In this document: in pieces, positions 33,336 through 41,761 of the stretch
Layout of the letters: each line of letters starts with the position of its first letter
How positions within the stretch are numbered: position 1 is the stretch's first letter
From: Opitutales bacterium
GTDB taxonomy: Bacteria > Verrucomicrobiota > Verrucomicrobiia > Opitutales > UBA953
Length of the DNA: 42,596 nt
Direction of reading: 5' to 3'
Assembly: GCA_024697185.1 (NCBI GenBank)
Contig: JAILGB010000012.1
Coordinates: forward strand, 1 to 42,596
Translations under genes and position numbers: made by a program
The notes under the pieces: generated by a model
Databases searched by the model: none
Seen by the model: the letters and a program-made list of their open reading frames with translations, nothing else
What the model was told of the DNA's origin: nothing

Positions 33336-34850
33336 CTAATTGCCCGCCCAACGCTTTTTCGCCATCGACGTCACCGCCAAAAAAGCTCCCAAAGCCACAA
33401 GACCGCCCGCAATATATCCGAAATAAACGTAGGAAATACCCAAGCCGCCCGCAATCGGTTCCGCCAACAAAAAATACGAGATGCAGACCCAGGTCATAAA
33501 AACGGCTGGAAGACTCGCCACCCAATGCGGCTTGCCCAAGGAAATCAAAAACGATGTCGCCGCCCACAAAGTCACACTGGCGATCACCTGGTTGGCAATG
33601 CCCAAATAACGCCAGACAAGCTCAAAATCACCCGCGCACGCCAAAGCCGTAAAAACGACAATCGGCAGCGAAATCACAAGACGCATCCAAAAACTGCCTT
33701 GCGGGATCTTAAAAGTGTCCGCAATCGTCAGACGCACCGCCCGCAAAGCTGTGTCCGCCGAAGTGATTGCACAGACGATAATCCCGCTAACCGCCAGCAC
33801 CGCACCGAAAACTCCCAGCCAGTCCGAACAGATTTCATTGACTAAAACCACCAGTGAATACGACGAAATCATTGTATTGGCCCCTTCGATCCCGCCACAA
33901 TAGGAAACAGCAGCCGTCGCCCAGATCCACGCGACCAGCCCCTCCAAAATCATCGCCCCGTAAAAAACAGGACGCGCGTATTTTTCAGAAGTCATGCAAC
34001 GCGCCATCATCGGAGACTGCGTCGCATGAAAACCCGAGATCGCCCCGCAGGAAATCACCACGAACAGCATGGGAAAAATAAAATTGTGGACCGGATCCCT
34101 GTGCATATTTTTGAAAATATCCGCGAACGACAACTCCGGCACCGTGATTGCGCCCGTAAAACCGTAATAATAGATCGCTCCCGCCACACCGACCGCCATA
34201 AACACAAAAGCGACCGAAAAAATCGGATAGATTTTACCGATCAGCCTGCCAATCGGGAACAGGGTCGAAAGCAGATAATAGAAAAGCACAATCCCCATCC
34301 AGAGATATATGTTGTTGAATGAAAAAAGCATCGAGCGCAAACCCTCGTTCCCGTCAGACGCAGGAACGAAAGTTTCAATCAGTTCATTCGTCTGATTTTC
34401 GAGCAAACCCGCCGGCGCCTTCGTAAAAACAACTCCGACAACCATCAACAAAATACAGGTGAACACGATCATAATCCCCTTGGCATATTTGCCGAGATAA
34501 ATCCCGATCGCGTTCGGCAAGCTGATGCCGTCGTTGCGCAAAGAAACGAAGCCGCCAAAAAAATCATACATCGCGCCCATAAAAACGCAACCGAAAAGAA
34601 TCCAGACAAACGCCATCTCCCCGAACATCACGCCCATAATCGCACCGAAAATCGGTCCGAGCCCCGCAATGTTGAGCAACTGGATCATCAACATTTTCCA
34701 AAGCGGCATCGGCAAAAAATCGACACCGTCCGCCAGCCGTTTCACCGGTGTTTCTCGCCGCGGGTCGATCCCGAAAAACTTTTCAATAAACTTACCGTAA
34801 GTAAAATAACCGGCAATTAAAAACAAGATTCCACAAGTATATGTAACCAT
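33336..34850 (-). CDS. cstA: CstA-family carbon-starvation transporter
   Basis: 504 residues with about 14 membrane helices. The opening FLIAGYFTYGKFIEKFFGIDPRRETP and the blocks LLNIAGLGPIFGAIMGVMFGEMAFVWILFGCVFMGAMYDFFGG, LRNDGISLPNAIGIYLG and SGFHATQSPMMARCM are CstA signatures. Family members import peptides or pyruvate; which applies here is open. Shorter than E. coli CstA (about 700) but normal for the short subgroup. The promoter at 34860-34868 leaves only a few bases of leader. Two octamers lie just past the stop codon (33305-33332). Confidence 0.93.
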   Translation of the reverse strand: MVTYTCGILFLIAGYFTYGKFIEKFFGIDPRRETPVKRLADGVDFLPMPLWKMLMIQLLNIAGLGPIFGAIMGVMFGEMAFVWILFGCVFMGAMYDFFGGFVSLRNDGISLPNAIGIYLGKYAKGIMIVFTCILLMVVGVVFTKAPAGLLENQTNELIETFVPASDGNEGLRSMLFSFNNIYLWMGIVLFYYLLSTLFPIGRLIGKIYPIFSVAFVFMAVGVAGAIYYYGFTGAITVPELSFADIFKNMHRDPVHNFIFPMLFVVISCGAISGFHATQSPMMARCMTSEKYARPVFYGAMILEGLVAWIWATAAVSYCGGIEGANTMISSYSLVVLVNEICSDWLGVFGAVLAVSGIIVCAITSADTALRAVRLTIADTFKIPQGSFWMRLVISLPIVVFTALACAGDFELVWRYLGIANQVIASVTLWAATSFLISLGKPHWVASLPAVFMTWVCISYFLLAEPIAGGLGISYVYFGYIAGGLVALGAFLAVTSMAKKRWAGN

Positions 34851-34859
34851 AATGTTTTT

Positions 34860-34868
34860 ATTATAACA
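34860..34868 (-). promoter_or_regulatory. Extended -10 promoter of cstA, near-leaderless
   Basis: The minus strand reads TGTTATAAT, a perfect extended -10. The start would fall around 34853, two or three bases before the ATG at 34850, with no room for a Shine-Dalgarno site. No good -35 is seen 17 bp upstream. Confidence 0.5.
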
Positions 34869-34942
34869 CTTTCAGACAAAAAAATTACCGACTTTTAGCG
34901 TTCCCGCCAAAAGCGAAGAATTGTTTCGCGCAAATATAGCCC

Positions 34943-34962
34943 CGTTCCCGTCAGCGGGAACG
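34943..34962 (-). repeat. Perfect octamer inverted pair at the GDSL gene stop codon
   Basis: CGTTCCCG (34943-34950) and CGGGAACG (34955-34962) pair over 8 bp with a 4-nt loop; the stop codon lies in the loop. There is no U-tract on the minus strand, so it may protect the mRNA 3' end or act as a weak terminator. Confidence 0.7.
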
Positions 34963-35691
34963 CTCGATTTGCTTCAGCATTTCCTCAATCTGCAAAGCCA
35001 AACGTTCGTAGCCCGACTTGTTGGGGTGCACCACATCGCGCATATATTGCGAGTCCGCGATCTCGCCATTTTTTTGTGCCAACGCCAAACTCGCGTCCAG
35101 ATAAAAAACCCTTTTGCCGTCCGCCAGTTTTTTTAAGCCTTCATTGGTCGCTCCGATCAAAGAAGGTGACGCCGGTTCTTTGCGCGGCAAAACGCCGATC
35201 AGCAAAATCTTGGCGCGCGGCTGCTTTTTTTGGACAAGTTTCAAAAGACTTTTCATCTTATCGACACAAACATCCGGCTTGTCCTTGAGATGAAACAGAT
35301 TATTGGTGCCCAGCAATATCAGGATGACCCGCGGCTTAAAGCCGTCGAGTTCGCCGTTCTCCACGCGATAATAGGCATTGTCAATATAATCGAAACCGAA
35401 ACCGGCATTGGTCACCTTGCGTTTGGCGAAAAGGCGTTCCCACGAATCCGCCCCCTGTGCCGGAGGACGGACACTCGCGGGCTCGCCTCCCCAATGATGA
35501 ACAATCGAATCGCCGATAAAAATATAATCCGGACTCAATTTTTTATTGCGCCGGCAGACCTCTTCATGGCGCGCATCCCAATCGTAAGGATCCCGATGCT
35601 GCGGCTCCGGATTGAGTGCCGTTCCCGCCGACAAAATCGCGTTCCCGACAAAAAACAAAACAACAAAAAATAAGCGACAAGAAAAGTTCAT
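34951..35691 (-). CDS. Secreted SGNH/GDSL-family esterase or acetylhydrolase
   Basis: 246 residues with a signal peptide (MNFSCRLFFVVLFFVGNAILSAGTA). The SGNH blocks are in order: FIGDSIVHHWGG (Ser), NAGFGFDYIDN (Gly), ILLGTNNLFHL (Asn) and VVHPNKSGYERLA (Asp and His). It resembles platelet-activating-factor-acetylhydrolase-type proteins that deacetylate glycans in gut bacteria; the substrate is inferred only. It lies 7 bp downstream of sufS. The last codons, ERSR, are written by an octamer. Confidence 0.88.
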   Translation of the reverse strand: MNFSCRLFFVVLFFVGNAILSAGTALNPEPQHRDPYDWDARHEEVCRRNKKLSPDYIFIGDSIVHHWGGEPASVRPPAQGADSWERLFAKRKVTNAGFGFDYIDNAYYRVENGELDGFKPRVILILLGTNNLFHLKDKPDVCVDKMKSLLKLVQKKQPRAKILLIGVLPRKEPASPSLIGATNEGLKKLADGKRVFYLDASLALAQKNGEIADSQYMRDVVHPNKSGYERLALQIEEMLKQIERSR

Positions 35692-35697
35692 AAAACC

Positions 35698-36918
35698 CTA
35701 AAACATTTTCTTTATCCGGATAAGCGCGTCCGCCAAAGTGTCAATTTCCGCGTATGTGTTATAAAACGCGAGGGACGCCCGAACCGTTCCCGTGATGCCG
35801 AGCGCCGCCATGAGCGGCATCGCGCAATGATGGCCGACACGCGTGCAAATCCCGTAAGTGTCAAGCATTGTCGCAATGTCGCTCGGATGAATTTTTCCCA
35901 AATGGAACGAGAGAATCCCCGCCGTTCCCGCCGTTCGGACAGGACCGAAAAAACGCATGCCTTCGATCTCCGAGAGTTTTTCGACAGCGTATTGCGTCAA
36001 ACGGTGTTCATAGTCCGCGGCGTCTTTTTGAAAAGCCTTAAAATATTCCAAGGCGACCCCCAAGCCGACCGCACCGCAAATATTGGGCGTTCCCGCCTCA
36101 AAACGTGCCGGCGCCTCCCGAAATGTCGTTCCCGAAAAGCTCACGCGATCGATCATATCTCCGCCCGCCTGATAAGGCGGCATCGCATCAAGCAGATCTT
36201 TCCTGCCGTACAAAATGCCGATACCCGTCGGTGCGAAGGTCTTGTGTCCCGAAAAAACCAAAAAATCGCAAGCGAGTGCCTGGACGTCAATCGGGAGATG
36301 CGGCGCGGACTGGGCGGCGTCCACCAAAGTCAGCGCTCCCGCCGCGTGAGCCAGTCTTACCATTTCGCCAATGGGATTAACGGTTCCCAACGCGTTTGAG
36401 ATGTGACAAAAACACGCGATTTTCGTCTTGTCCGAAAGCTGGGAACGCCAATGTTCCAAATCGAGCGTTCCCGTCTTCGGATCCAATTTCGCCACACGGA
36501 CAATCGCTCCCGTCTCCTCCGCGACCAGCTGCCACGGCACAATATCCGCGTGATGTTCAAGTTCCGTCAACAAAATCTCATCGCCCGGCCGCAGACGGGA
36601 ACGCCCCCAAGAGGACGCCACGAGATTAATGCCTTCCGTCGCTCCGCGCGTAAAAACACAGGCGTCGGGTTCCGGCGCGTTGATAAACGCCGCCACGCGT
36701 TCCCGCGCCTTTTCAAACGCCGTCGTCGCCTCCGCGCTCAAATGATAGAGCCCGCGATGAATATTCGCATTTTCGCAACGATAAAATCGGGCGATTGCGT
36801 CAATCACAACCTGCGGCTTTTGAGCCGTTGCCGCATTGTCGAGATAAACGAGATCGCGCGTTCCCGACTTTTGTGACAAAATCGGGAAATCGCGACGGAT
36901 TTTCGCGGGATCGAACAT
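35698..36918 (-). CDS. sufS: Cysteine desulfurase, SufS type
   Basis: 406 residues. SufS takes sulfur from cysteine for Fe-S cluster assembly. YLDNAATAQKP opens the PLP fold, CVFTRGATEGINLVASSWG binds phosphate, LTELEHHADIVPWQ holds the cofactor-stacking His, FSGHKTFAPTGIGILYG carries the PLP lysine, and GICTRVGHHCAMPLM holds the persulfide Cys. The lobe order and length match group II desulfurases. SufBCD, SufE and SufU genes are not adjacent. It starts 2 bp after the lipoprotein ClpP-like gene stop. Confidence 0.95.
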   Translation of the reverse strand: MFDPAKIRRDFPILSQKSGTRDLVYLDNAATAQKPQVVIDAIARFYRCENANIHRGLYHLSAEATTAFEKARERVAAFINAPEPDACVFTRGATEGINLVASSWGRSRLRPGDEILLTELEHHADIVPWQLVAEETGAIVRVAKLDPKTGTLDLEHWRSQLSDKTKIACFCHISNALGTVNPIGEMVRLAHAAGALTLVDAAQSAPHLPIDVQALACDFLVFSGHKTFAPTGIGILYGRKDLLDAMPPYQAGGDMIDRVSFSGTTFREAPARFEAGTPNICGAVGLGVALEYFKAFQKDAADYEHRLTQYAVEKLSEIEGMRFFGPVRTAGTAGILSFHLGKIHPSDIATMLDTYGICTRVGHHCAMPLMAALGITGTVRASLAFYNTYAEIDTLADALIRIKKMF

Positions 36919-36920
36919 TC

Positions 36921-38321
36921 TTAATATTTATAAATGCCGTTGGGATCGTAAATCCACCAGCCGTCCGAAGGATCGAGCAAAAGAGGAAGCGTTTGACGGG
37001 ACTTTTCCTTTTTGTCCGGTTTCGCAGGCTCTTCTTTTTTGGGTTGCGGCATTGCCGGCAAATTATCCCCCAATTTTGGCGGATTGAGCATATTGACTCC
37101 GGTTTCTTCCGCACGGACGAGCACTTTGCCGACCCAGCCGAGTTTTTGGGCCTCCGCTGCACTTTCCGACCATTCGCCGCGCGAATTCTTTTTGTAGAGC
37201 AGTTCCTTGTATTCTGCCGGGCTGATGCCCATTTTTTGCGCGACAGCCGCGGAAAGTTTTCCGACCCAATATTCGATCAGGCGCATATCCTCGCGCATAA
37301 ACATCATGCTGGAACGATCGTTAAACTGCGCGAACGGTTCGCTTTGTTCGATCATGGCGTTTTCAAACGCGAACGAGCGTTCCGCCGTCGTCACGATAAA
37401 TGACGCCACACCTCCGCAGGCGCCTTTGACAACGACATAAATCGGCGCGCGGCTGCCGTCGAGGGCATTTTTCAAAAGCAATCCCGCGCGGATCGAACCG
37501 CCCTGACAAGTCGTGATCACGACAAAAATCGGCAGTTTTTCATCGCACTGGTTATAAAAACTGACCTGCTCGCAGGCACTCTGGACCAGTTCCGGCGACA
37601 ACAGACTGTCCAACTCGACGCGGCGATCGGAGATCACCAGCGTTCCCGTGGCTTCGTCATAGGGAGTTTCCGTATAAACCGGTTGCGAGTTGTTGATGTT
37701 TTTCGCAAGTTCCACTTGTTTTTTGGCGATCATTGTCGGTGCGACCAAATAGGCTTCGAGTTCCTTGGCTTCGACATCGATAGCGCGTTTTTCAATATTG
37801 ACGAGCATCAGTTCAAGTTTCTTCTTTTGCAGCGCGACAGAATCTTTTGCCTGCAAAAGCGCCAGCTGTGCCTCGCAACGGCTGCGCTCCTGGTTGGCGG
37901 CGAGCAATTCGTCCGCGAGGCGTTTTTCCGCCAGCGTATTCTCTTTTTGCAAGCGCTCCAATTCGCTAAAGGTCTCAGCAAGTTTCATATCCTGCTGCGC
38001 CCGCAGAATATCGCGTTGCGCGTTCATTTCCCCCTGCTTCATCCGCAAGCTGGCGATCTGCGCCTCCAAAGCGGCGATTTCCCTGCCCTTGGCCTGCATA
38101 TAGGCGACGGGATCCTCTATCGTCGCGGGAACGGCTTCCGCGGGAACGGCCTCCGCGGGAACGGGATTTTCGCTTTCTTTTACGACCTGCGTTTCCGTCG
38201 CGGGAACGGCATTCGTTTTTTCCGGCTCCGTTACGGGAACGCCTTGCGCCTCCGCGGGAACGTTATTGCAACCGGCCAATGTTACCGACGCGGCGATTAA
38301 AAAATAAAATAAATGTTTCAT
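36921..38321 (-). CDS. Exported ClpP-like lipoprotein lacking the catalytic triad
   Basis: 466 residues. The signal ends in a lipobox, TLAGC-NN (Cys18). Residues 20-75 carry Val-Pro-Ala-Glu repeats, written by seven octamer copies. Residues 75-200 are a long coiled coil. The ClpP/crotonase-like domain (about 225-385) keeps the glycine loop (VITTCQGGSIRAGLLLK). Against the paralogue upstream, the Ser position in KGACGGVASF is Gly, the His position in AMIEQSEPF is Gln or Ser, and the Asp position in AEYKELL is Leu. The protein ends in SDGWWIYDPNGIYKY, like the paralogue's tail. It is probably a non-catalytic partner. The two genes are 26 bp apart. Confidence 0.8.
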   Translation of the reverse strand: MKHLFYFLIAASVTLAGCNNVPAEAQGVPVTEPEKTNAVPATETQVVKESENPVPAEAVPAEAVPATIEDPVAYMQAKGREIAALEAQIASLRMKQGEMNAQRDILRAQQDMKLAETFSELERLQKENTLAEKRLADELLAANQERSRCEAQLALLQAKDSVALQKKKLELMLVNIEKRAIDVEAKELEAYLVAPTMIAKKQVELAKNINNSQPVYTETPYDEATGTLVISDRRVELDSLLSPELVQSACEQVSFYNQCDEKLPIFVVITTCQGGSIRAGLLLKNALDGSRAPIYVVVKGACGGVASFIVTTAERSFAFENAMIEQSEPFAQFNDRSSMMFMREDMRLIEYWVGKLSAAVAQKMGISPAEYKELLYKKNSRGEWSESAAEAQKLGWVGKVLVRAEETGVNMLNPPKLGDNLPAMPQPKKEEPAKPDKKEKSRQTLPLLLDPSDGWWIYDPNGIYKY

Positions 38322-38347
38322 CGTTTCAAATTCCTTTCACTCTCTGA

Positions 38348-39697
38348 CTATTTGCTCTCGCGATACATGCCGCGCGGATCCGTAAGCCACCAGGCGTCTC
38401 CGGACTCCAGGGGCGGCAATTGCAGATAGACTCTGCCCTGCTCGTCGCGGATTTCCGGCAAATCATAAGTCATCGCCGGCGTAAGATCTTTTTTGTTGAC
38501 CGAAGGCTTGACCTGCGATCCCGTTTCGACGACGTATTTCGCCACATGGTCAACCCATTTGCGTTCCTGAGCCTCCTTGCCAAAAACCAGCCAGTCGCCG
38601 CTTTGGAAATGCGCATACATGTCTGCGACAAACTCATCATAAGTGACGCCGACCTTTTCGCAGACGCGATTAAAAATATTTCCCGTCCACATTTTTGTCA
38701 GGTCATAGCTTTCCTTCATCACGGTCATATTGCCCTTCATGCTCGAGGACGGCTGGTGGTGAAGAATAATGGCGTTTTCAAGACAGTAGGAATGCGGCGC
38801 CAAAGTCGTAAAGACGGCGGCCATCGACGCGGCGTAGGACTTGACCAGCACATGCACGGGCGCACGACAGCTTTCGACAGCCTTCAACATCAGATAACCT
38901 GCAAAAACAGAGCCGCCGGGCGAACTGTCGATCACGACAAAAATCGGCTTCTTGGGATCCTGGTTGTCAAAAAACGCCAGGCGGTCGCAAATATATTTTG
39001 CCATATCCATCGTCACGGGACCGTTCATGTCGATACGGCGATCCGAGACATAGAGCACATCGTCCACAAAAGGTTCGTCCAGCTGCATCGGCTGCGCCTT
39101 GGCGATCCCGCGGGCGGCGTTCCCGTAAACAACGCGCATCGCATCCAGTTGCATCTGAGCCATCTCGTTTTCACGACGTCCCGAAGCGATCCGCGCCTCA
39201 ATCTCGCGGGCGTCCCAAAGACGATTGTTGCCGTAAGACTCCAGCGCCAGTTTCGCACCTTGCAAAGACGTTTGCGATTTCAAACGGGCAGTCTCCGCCG
39301 CCGACTCCGACAACTCCGCCTTCAAACGCGCATCCGCCAAACGCTGCTTGGCGGTCAGTTCCTCCGTTTGAAAATCCAAATCCATCAAACGCATCGCCGA
39401 CTCCTGACGCATCAAAGCGGCACGCATCTGCATCAAATCCGCCTGCGCCCGCAAAAGGCGCGCATTTATATTCGCCAAATCTTTTTCCGTCGGCAGAGGC
39501 TGCTGCGGCTTCACGGGAACAGCCTTTTCATCTGCCGGATTTGCCGCGGGAACAGCCTGCTCCGCGGGAACGGGATTCTCCGTTTTGCTCACCGTTGCCA
39601 CATTTTCGGTGGGAACGACCTTCGCCGGCTCTTCCTGGGCGCAGGCAAAAGGTGCCACAGCCAAAAGAGCCAATAATTTTAAACAACTCGTTTTCAT
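38348..39697 (-). CDS. Exported ClpP-like serine protease with intact triad
   Basis: 449 residues. A signal peptide (MKTSCLKLLALLAVAPFACA) and a Val-Pro-Ala/Pro-rich linker precede a coiled coil (about 70-195). The ClpP-like domain has VIDSSPGGSVFAGYLML (oxyanion loop), KSYAASMAAVF with Ser291, AIILHHQPSSS with His314 and YDEFVADMY with probable Asp359, all in ClpP spacing. The C-terminus GDAWWLTDPRGMYRESK shares a WW-x2-DP-x-G-x-Y signature with the paralogue downstream. ClpP is normally cytoplasmic and fed by an AAA+ ring; this one is exported without an obvious unfoldase. A promoter-like TATATA lies 5 bp before the ATG. Confidence 0.82.
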   Translation of the reverse strand: MKTSCLKLLALLAVAPFACAQEEPAKVVPTENVATVSKTENPVPAEQAVPAANPADEKAVPVKPQQPLPTEKDLANINARLLRAQADLMQMRAALMRQESAMRLMDLDFQTEELTAKQRLADARLKAELSESAAETARLKSQTSLQGAKLALESYGNNRLWDAREIEARIASGRRENEMAQMQLDAMRVVYGNAARGIAKAQPMQLDEPFVDDVLYVSDRRIDMNGPVTMDMAKYICDRLAFFDNQDPKKPIFVVIDSSPGGSVFAGYLMLKAVESCRAPVHVLVKSYAASMAAVFTTLAPHSYCLENAIILHHQPSSSMKGNMTVMKESYDLTKMWTGNIFNRVCEKVGVTYDEFVADMYAHFQSGDWLVFGKEAQERKWVDHVAKYVVETGSQVKPSVNKKDLTPAMTYDLPEIRDEQGRVYLQLPPLESGDAWWLTDPRGMYRESK

Positions 39698-39721
39698 AGG
39701 GGTATATAATCTTCGATAAAA

Positions 39722-39912
39722 ATAAAAAACTCCCCGCCTGTGCCGTCTGGCGGCAGATCTCTTATGCCTTTTATGTTTAGGTGGGCTTCAGATATGTTAA
39801 AGTGTTAGCTGCCATCGAGTGGCTGCGGTGTTTTAACCAGCGCCGAATCCCGTAATGAGTTCATCGGAAAAGAGGAGGTGTTTGCCTCAGGGTCGAACAC
39901 TACAGAGAGTTA
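39722..39912 (-). ncRNA. Candidate structured RNA, possibly 6S RNA
   Basis: About 190 nt between a consensus-like promoter (39919-39947) and an intrinsic terminator (CCGCC/GGCGG stem then TTTTTTATTTTT, ending near 39722). Length, isolation and a 5'-3' closing stem (TCTCT near the start with AGAGA near the end) fit 6S RNA, as does the 5' stretch CTCTGTAGTGTTCGACCCTGAG compared with the 5' part of E. coli 6S (CTCTGAGATGTTCG, then CCCTGAG). AGTGTT can also pair with AACACT to extend the rod. The central bubble was not proved by folding. No coding frame is convincing here. It could be another structured RNA. Confidence 0.5.
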
Positions 39913-39918
39913 TCTGTA

Positions 39919-39947
39919 ATTTTATGCCAAATCAAAACTTTTAACAA
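39919..39947 (-). promoter_or_regulatory. Promoter of the candidate 6S-like RNA
   Basis: TTGTTA (39947-39942) and TAAAAT (39924-39919) are separated by exactly 17 bp on the minus strand. Start is predicted near 39912. The remaining stretch 39950-40102 shows nothing else recognisable. Confidence 0.6.
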
Positions 39948-40102
39948 CAGAAAAGGCACCGAGTTTTTTTTGATACGGCGCGCATAAAAATTTTTCCTTG
40001 TTTATATTTGATGTTGGGCAAAATCATAGCTACTGCAAAGTCCTTGCGCCAGCTACATCATATCTGTCGCTTAATTTTGTCTTATCTGTTCCAATTACAA
40101 AA

Positions 40103-40837
40103 TCATAACGGGCGTGTCCCTAAAGGCGATAAAAAACGGATTGAATCCGGCAAATATTCCTGAGAGACATAAATTCGAACAATATATCTCAATGTCTTGG
40201 AAATGTCATATTGTATTTCAACGCAAAACAAATCGTCTCGATTATCAACTTTTGACGTAAAATAAAAACCGTTTTCAATCAGCTCTTTTAGCCAGACTTT
40301 TAAATATTTCCCGGAAAAAATTATTTCATCGTCCGTATTTTGATTGAATACGACACGAACAAGCGATGCCTTATTTATAATCGATTCGACGTCATTGCCC
40401 CATTTTAGGGAAATAAAATCAAAATATTTTTCCTTTATAATAATTTCCTCTTCCTTAATTTCTTTTACTTGATAATCAGAACCGAAAAATCTGCCTATAC
40501 GAGTAGATTCTTTTCCGCCCATAGAGTACAATACAAAGGGGGAAATCTGATATTGCGTATTAAAAACTTTATCTTCACCAAAATAAAAAGAGACGGACAG
40601 TAAATTTTCTTTTTTTTGACATTTAATTCTAAGGTCTAAAATAAAATCCTCGTCTATGCTGTTAAAAAAAATAAAGTTTTGATTTCTCTTTGTTTCTTCG
40701 ACATCGAAATAGGAGAAAGGAGCGATTAACTTAGCGCCAGTCAAATGAGTTTCCTCTTGGGGAAATTCAATGCAGATTGAAAATACGTTTACGCTATATA
40801 AAAGATAAGAAAGGAATGAGAAAATTATTTTTTGCAT
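40103..40837 (-). CDS. AT-rich orphan secreted protein, unknown function
   Basis: 244 residues. A probable signal peptide (MQKIIFSFLSYLLYSVNVFSICIEF) is followed by a Phe/Lys/Ile/Glu-rich protein with no known motif (FSYFDVEETKRNQNFIFFNSIDEDFILDLRIKC, VKEIKEEEIIIKEKYFDFISLKWG). Base composition is far more AT-rich than all other genes here, and no iterated octamer lies in it. Both point to horizontal acquisition. It lies beside an IS1595-type element. The C-terminus (LSPLGTRPL) may be altered by an insertion, as the end is abrupt. Function cannot be inferred. Confidence 0.65.
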   Translation of the reverse strand: MQKIIFSFLSYLLYSVNVFSICIEFPQEETHLTGAKLIAPFSYFDVEETKRNQNFIFFNSIDEDFILDLRIKCQKKENLLSVSFYFGEDKVFNTQYQISPFVLYSMGGKESTRIGRFFGSDYQVKEIKEEEIIIKEKYFDFISLKWGNDVESIINKASLVRVVFNQNTDDEIIFSGKYLKVWLKELIENGFYFTSKVDNRDDLFCVEIQYDISKTLRYIVRIYVSQEYLPDSIRFLSPLGTRPL

Positions 40838-40945
40838 TTACAGTTTCTCCAATTCTGTATTTGTTTTAATTTTATTTTTGGGGTAGATAACACGGTCGGA
40901 AGGTCCGGCGGTGCAATCTGTAAAATAATATGGAGGATTACCCCA

Positions 40946-41761
40946 ATGATGTCAAATATAAAATTTTTTAACGGGACGGCGAGGCTTGGAAATTGCCGGG
41001 GAAACAGGACGGCGAGGCTTGGAAATTGCCGGGGAAAGCGGGGCGCGGTGGTGAGAAGGTGTAAACTGTCGCCACAGACGCAGCAGATGCTGTTGCGCTG
41101 TTTTGCGGCGAATATGAGCGGACGGGAGGCGGGACGGTTTTGCGGTGTCAACTATAAAACCGCGTTGTTGTTTTTCAGAAAGTTGCGCGCGGTCATAAAA
41201 GCCGAGCGGGACTTAAAGGCTACCGGCTTTGACGGTTCCAATGCGGTCGCCATCGACGAGTGCTACATCAAAGGAAATTGGGACGGCGGGCGCGTTGCAA
41301 AAACGGTGAAACGCGGACGCGGGACGCTTGGCAAGTTTGTCGTCGGCGGGATCGTGTCGCGGGAGGGTGGGCACCTTAAACGGGTAAAATTTGAGGAGTT
41401 GTCCGGGATCTCCGCCGTCAAGTTGCTGGCGTTTGCAAAACAGCACATCGAGCCGGGCGCGACGGTCTGGACGGACGAGTTTCGAGGCTACAATAAACTC
41501 CGGACGGTTTATGAGCACCGGCGTTGCTGTCACGCGCGCGAGGAGTGGGTGGGCAAGACTGGCGCGACGACGGCTGGCTGTGAGGTGGCGTTTCGTTTTT
41601 TGCGAAAATATCTGAGGACCTACATGTCCGGGTATCGCTACAATTTTAAAATGTTTTTGGCGGAGTGCGAGTGGCGGGTGGAGACGAAAGTCGCGAACGC
41701 GTTCCCGGCGCTGTTGGACTTGTGCGAGCGGGCGCGGGCTGGATTTTTTGTCGCGGCGTAA
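40946..41761 (+). CDS. IS1595-type transposase
   Basis: 271 residues. The start is fixed by GGAGG (40932-40936), 9 nt before the ATG, a strong Shine-Dalgarno site unlike the other genes here. An N-terminal helix-turn-helix-like region (NMSGREAGRFCGVNYKTALLFFRKLR) is followed by the DDE-type core: VAIDECYIKG, GKFVVGGIVSREG, TVWTDEFRGYNKL and a C-terminal Glu in AGCEVAFRFLRKYLRTYM, as in ISXO2-like IS1595 members. The usual zinc-binding N-terminus is missing; a tandem 11-residue repeat takes its place. No convincing terminal inverted repeats or target duplication were found, so the element may be degraded. Confidence 0.85.
   Translation: MMSNIKFFNGTARLGNCRGNRTARLGNCRGKRGAVVRRCKLSPQTQQMLLRCFAANMSGREAGRFCGVNYKTALLFFRKLRAVIKAERDLKATGFDGSNAVAIDECYIKGNWDGGRVAKTVKRGRGTLGKFVVGGIVSREGGHLKRVKFEELSGISAVKLLAFAKQHIEPGATVWTDEFRGYNKLRTVYEHRRCCHAREEWVGKTGATTAGCEVAFRFLRKYLRTYMSGYRYNFKMFLAECEWRVETKVANAFPALLDLCERARAGFFVAA
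40946..41761 (+). mobile_element. IS1595-family insertion sequence (ends not defined)
   Basis: The transposase frame is intact, but I could not match terminal inverted repeats in the flanks (40838-40945 and 41762-41820). Limits given are those of the coding part only. The flanking gene on the left is AT-rich and the right flank G/T-rich, so the element sits in an accessory patch. Confidence 0.6.
40974..41037 (+). repeat. Tandem 33-bp duplication in the transposase N-terminus
   Basis: GGACGGCGAGGCTTGGAAAT starts at 40974 and again at 41007, with the following bases also repeated. The 33-bp period keeps the frame and encodes TARLGNCRG-NR then TARLGNCRG-KR. Confidence 0.92.
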
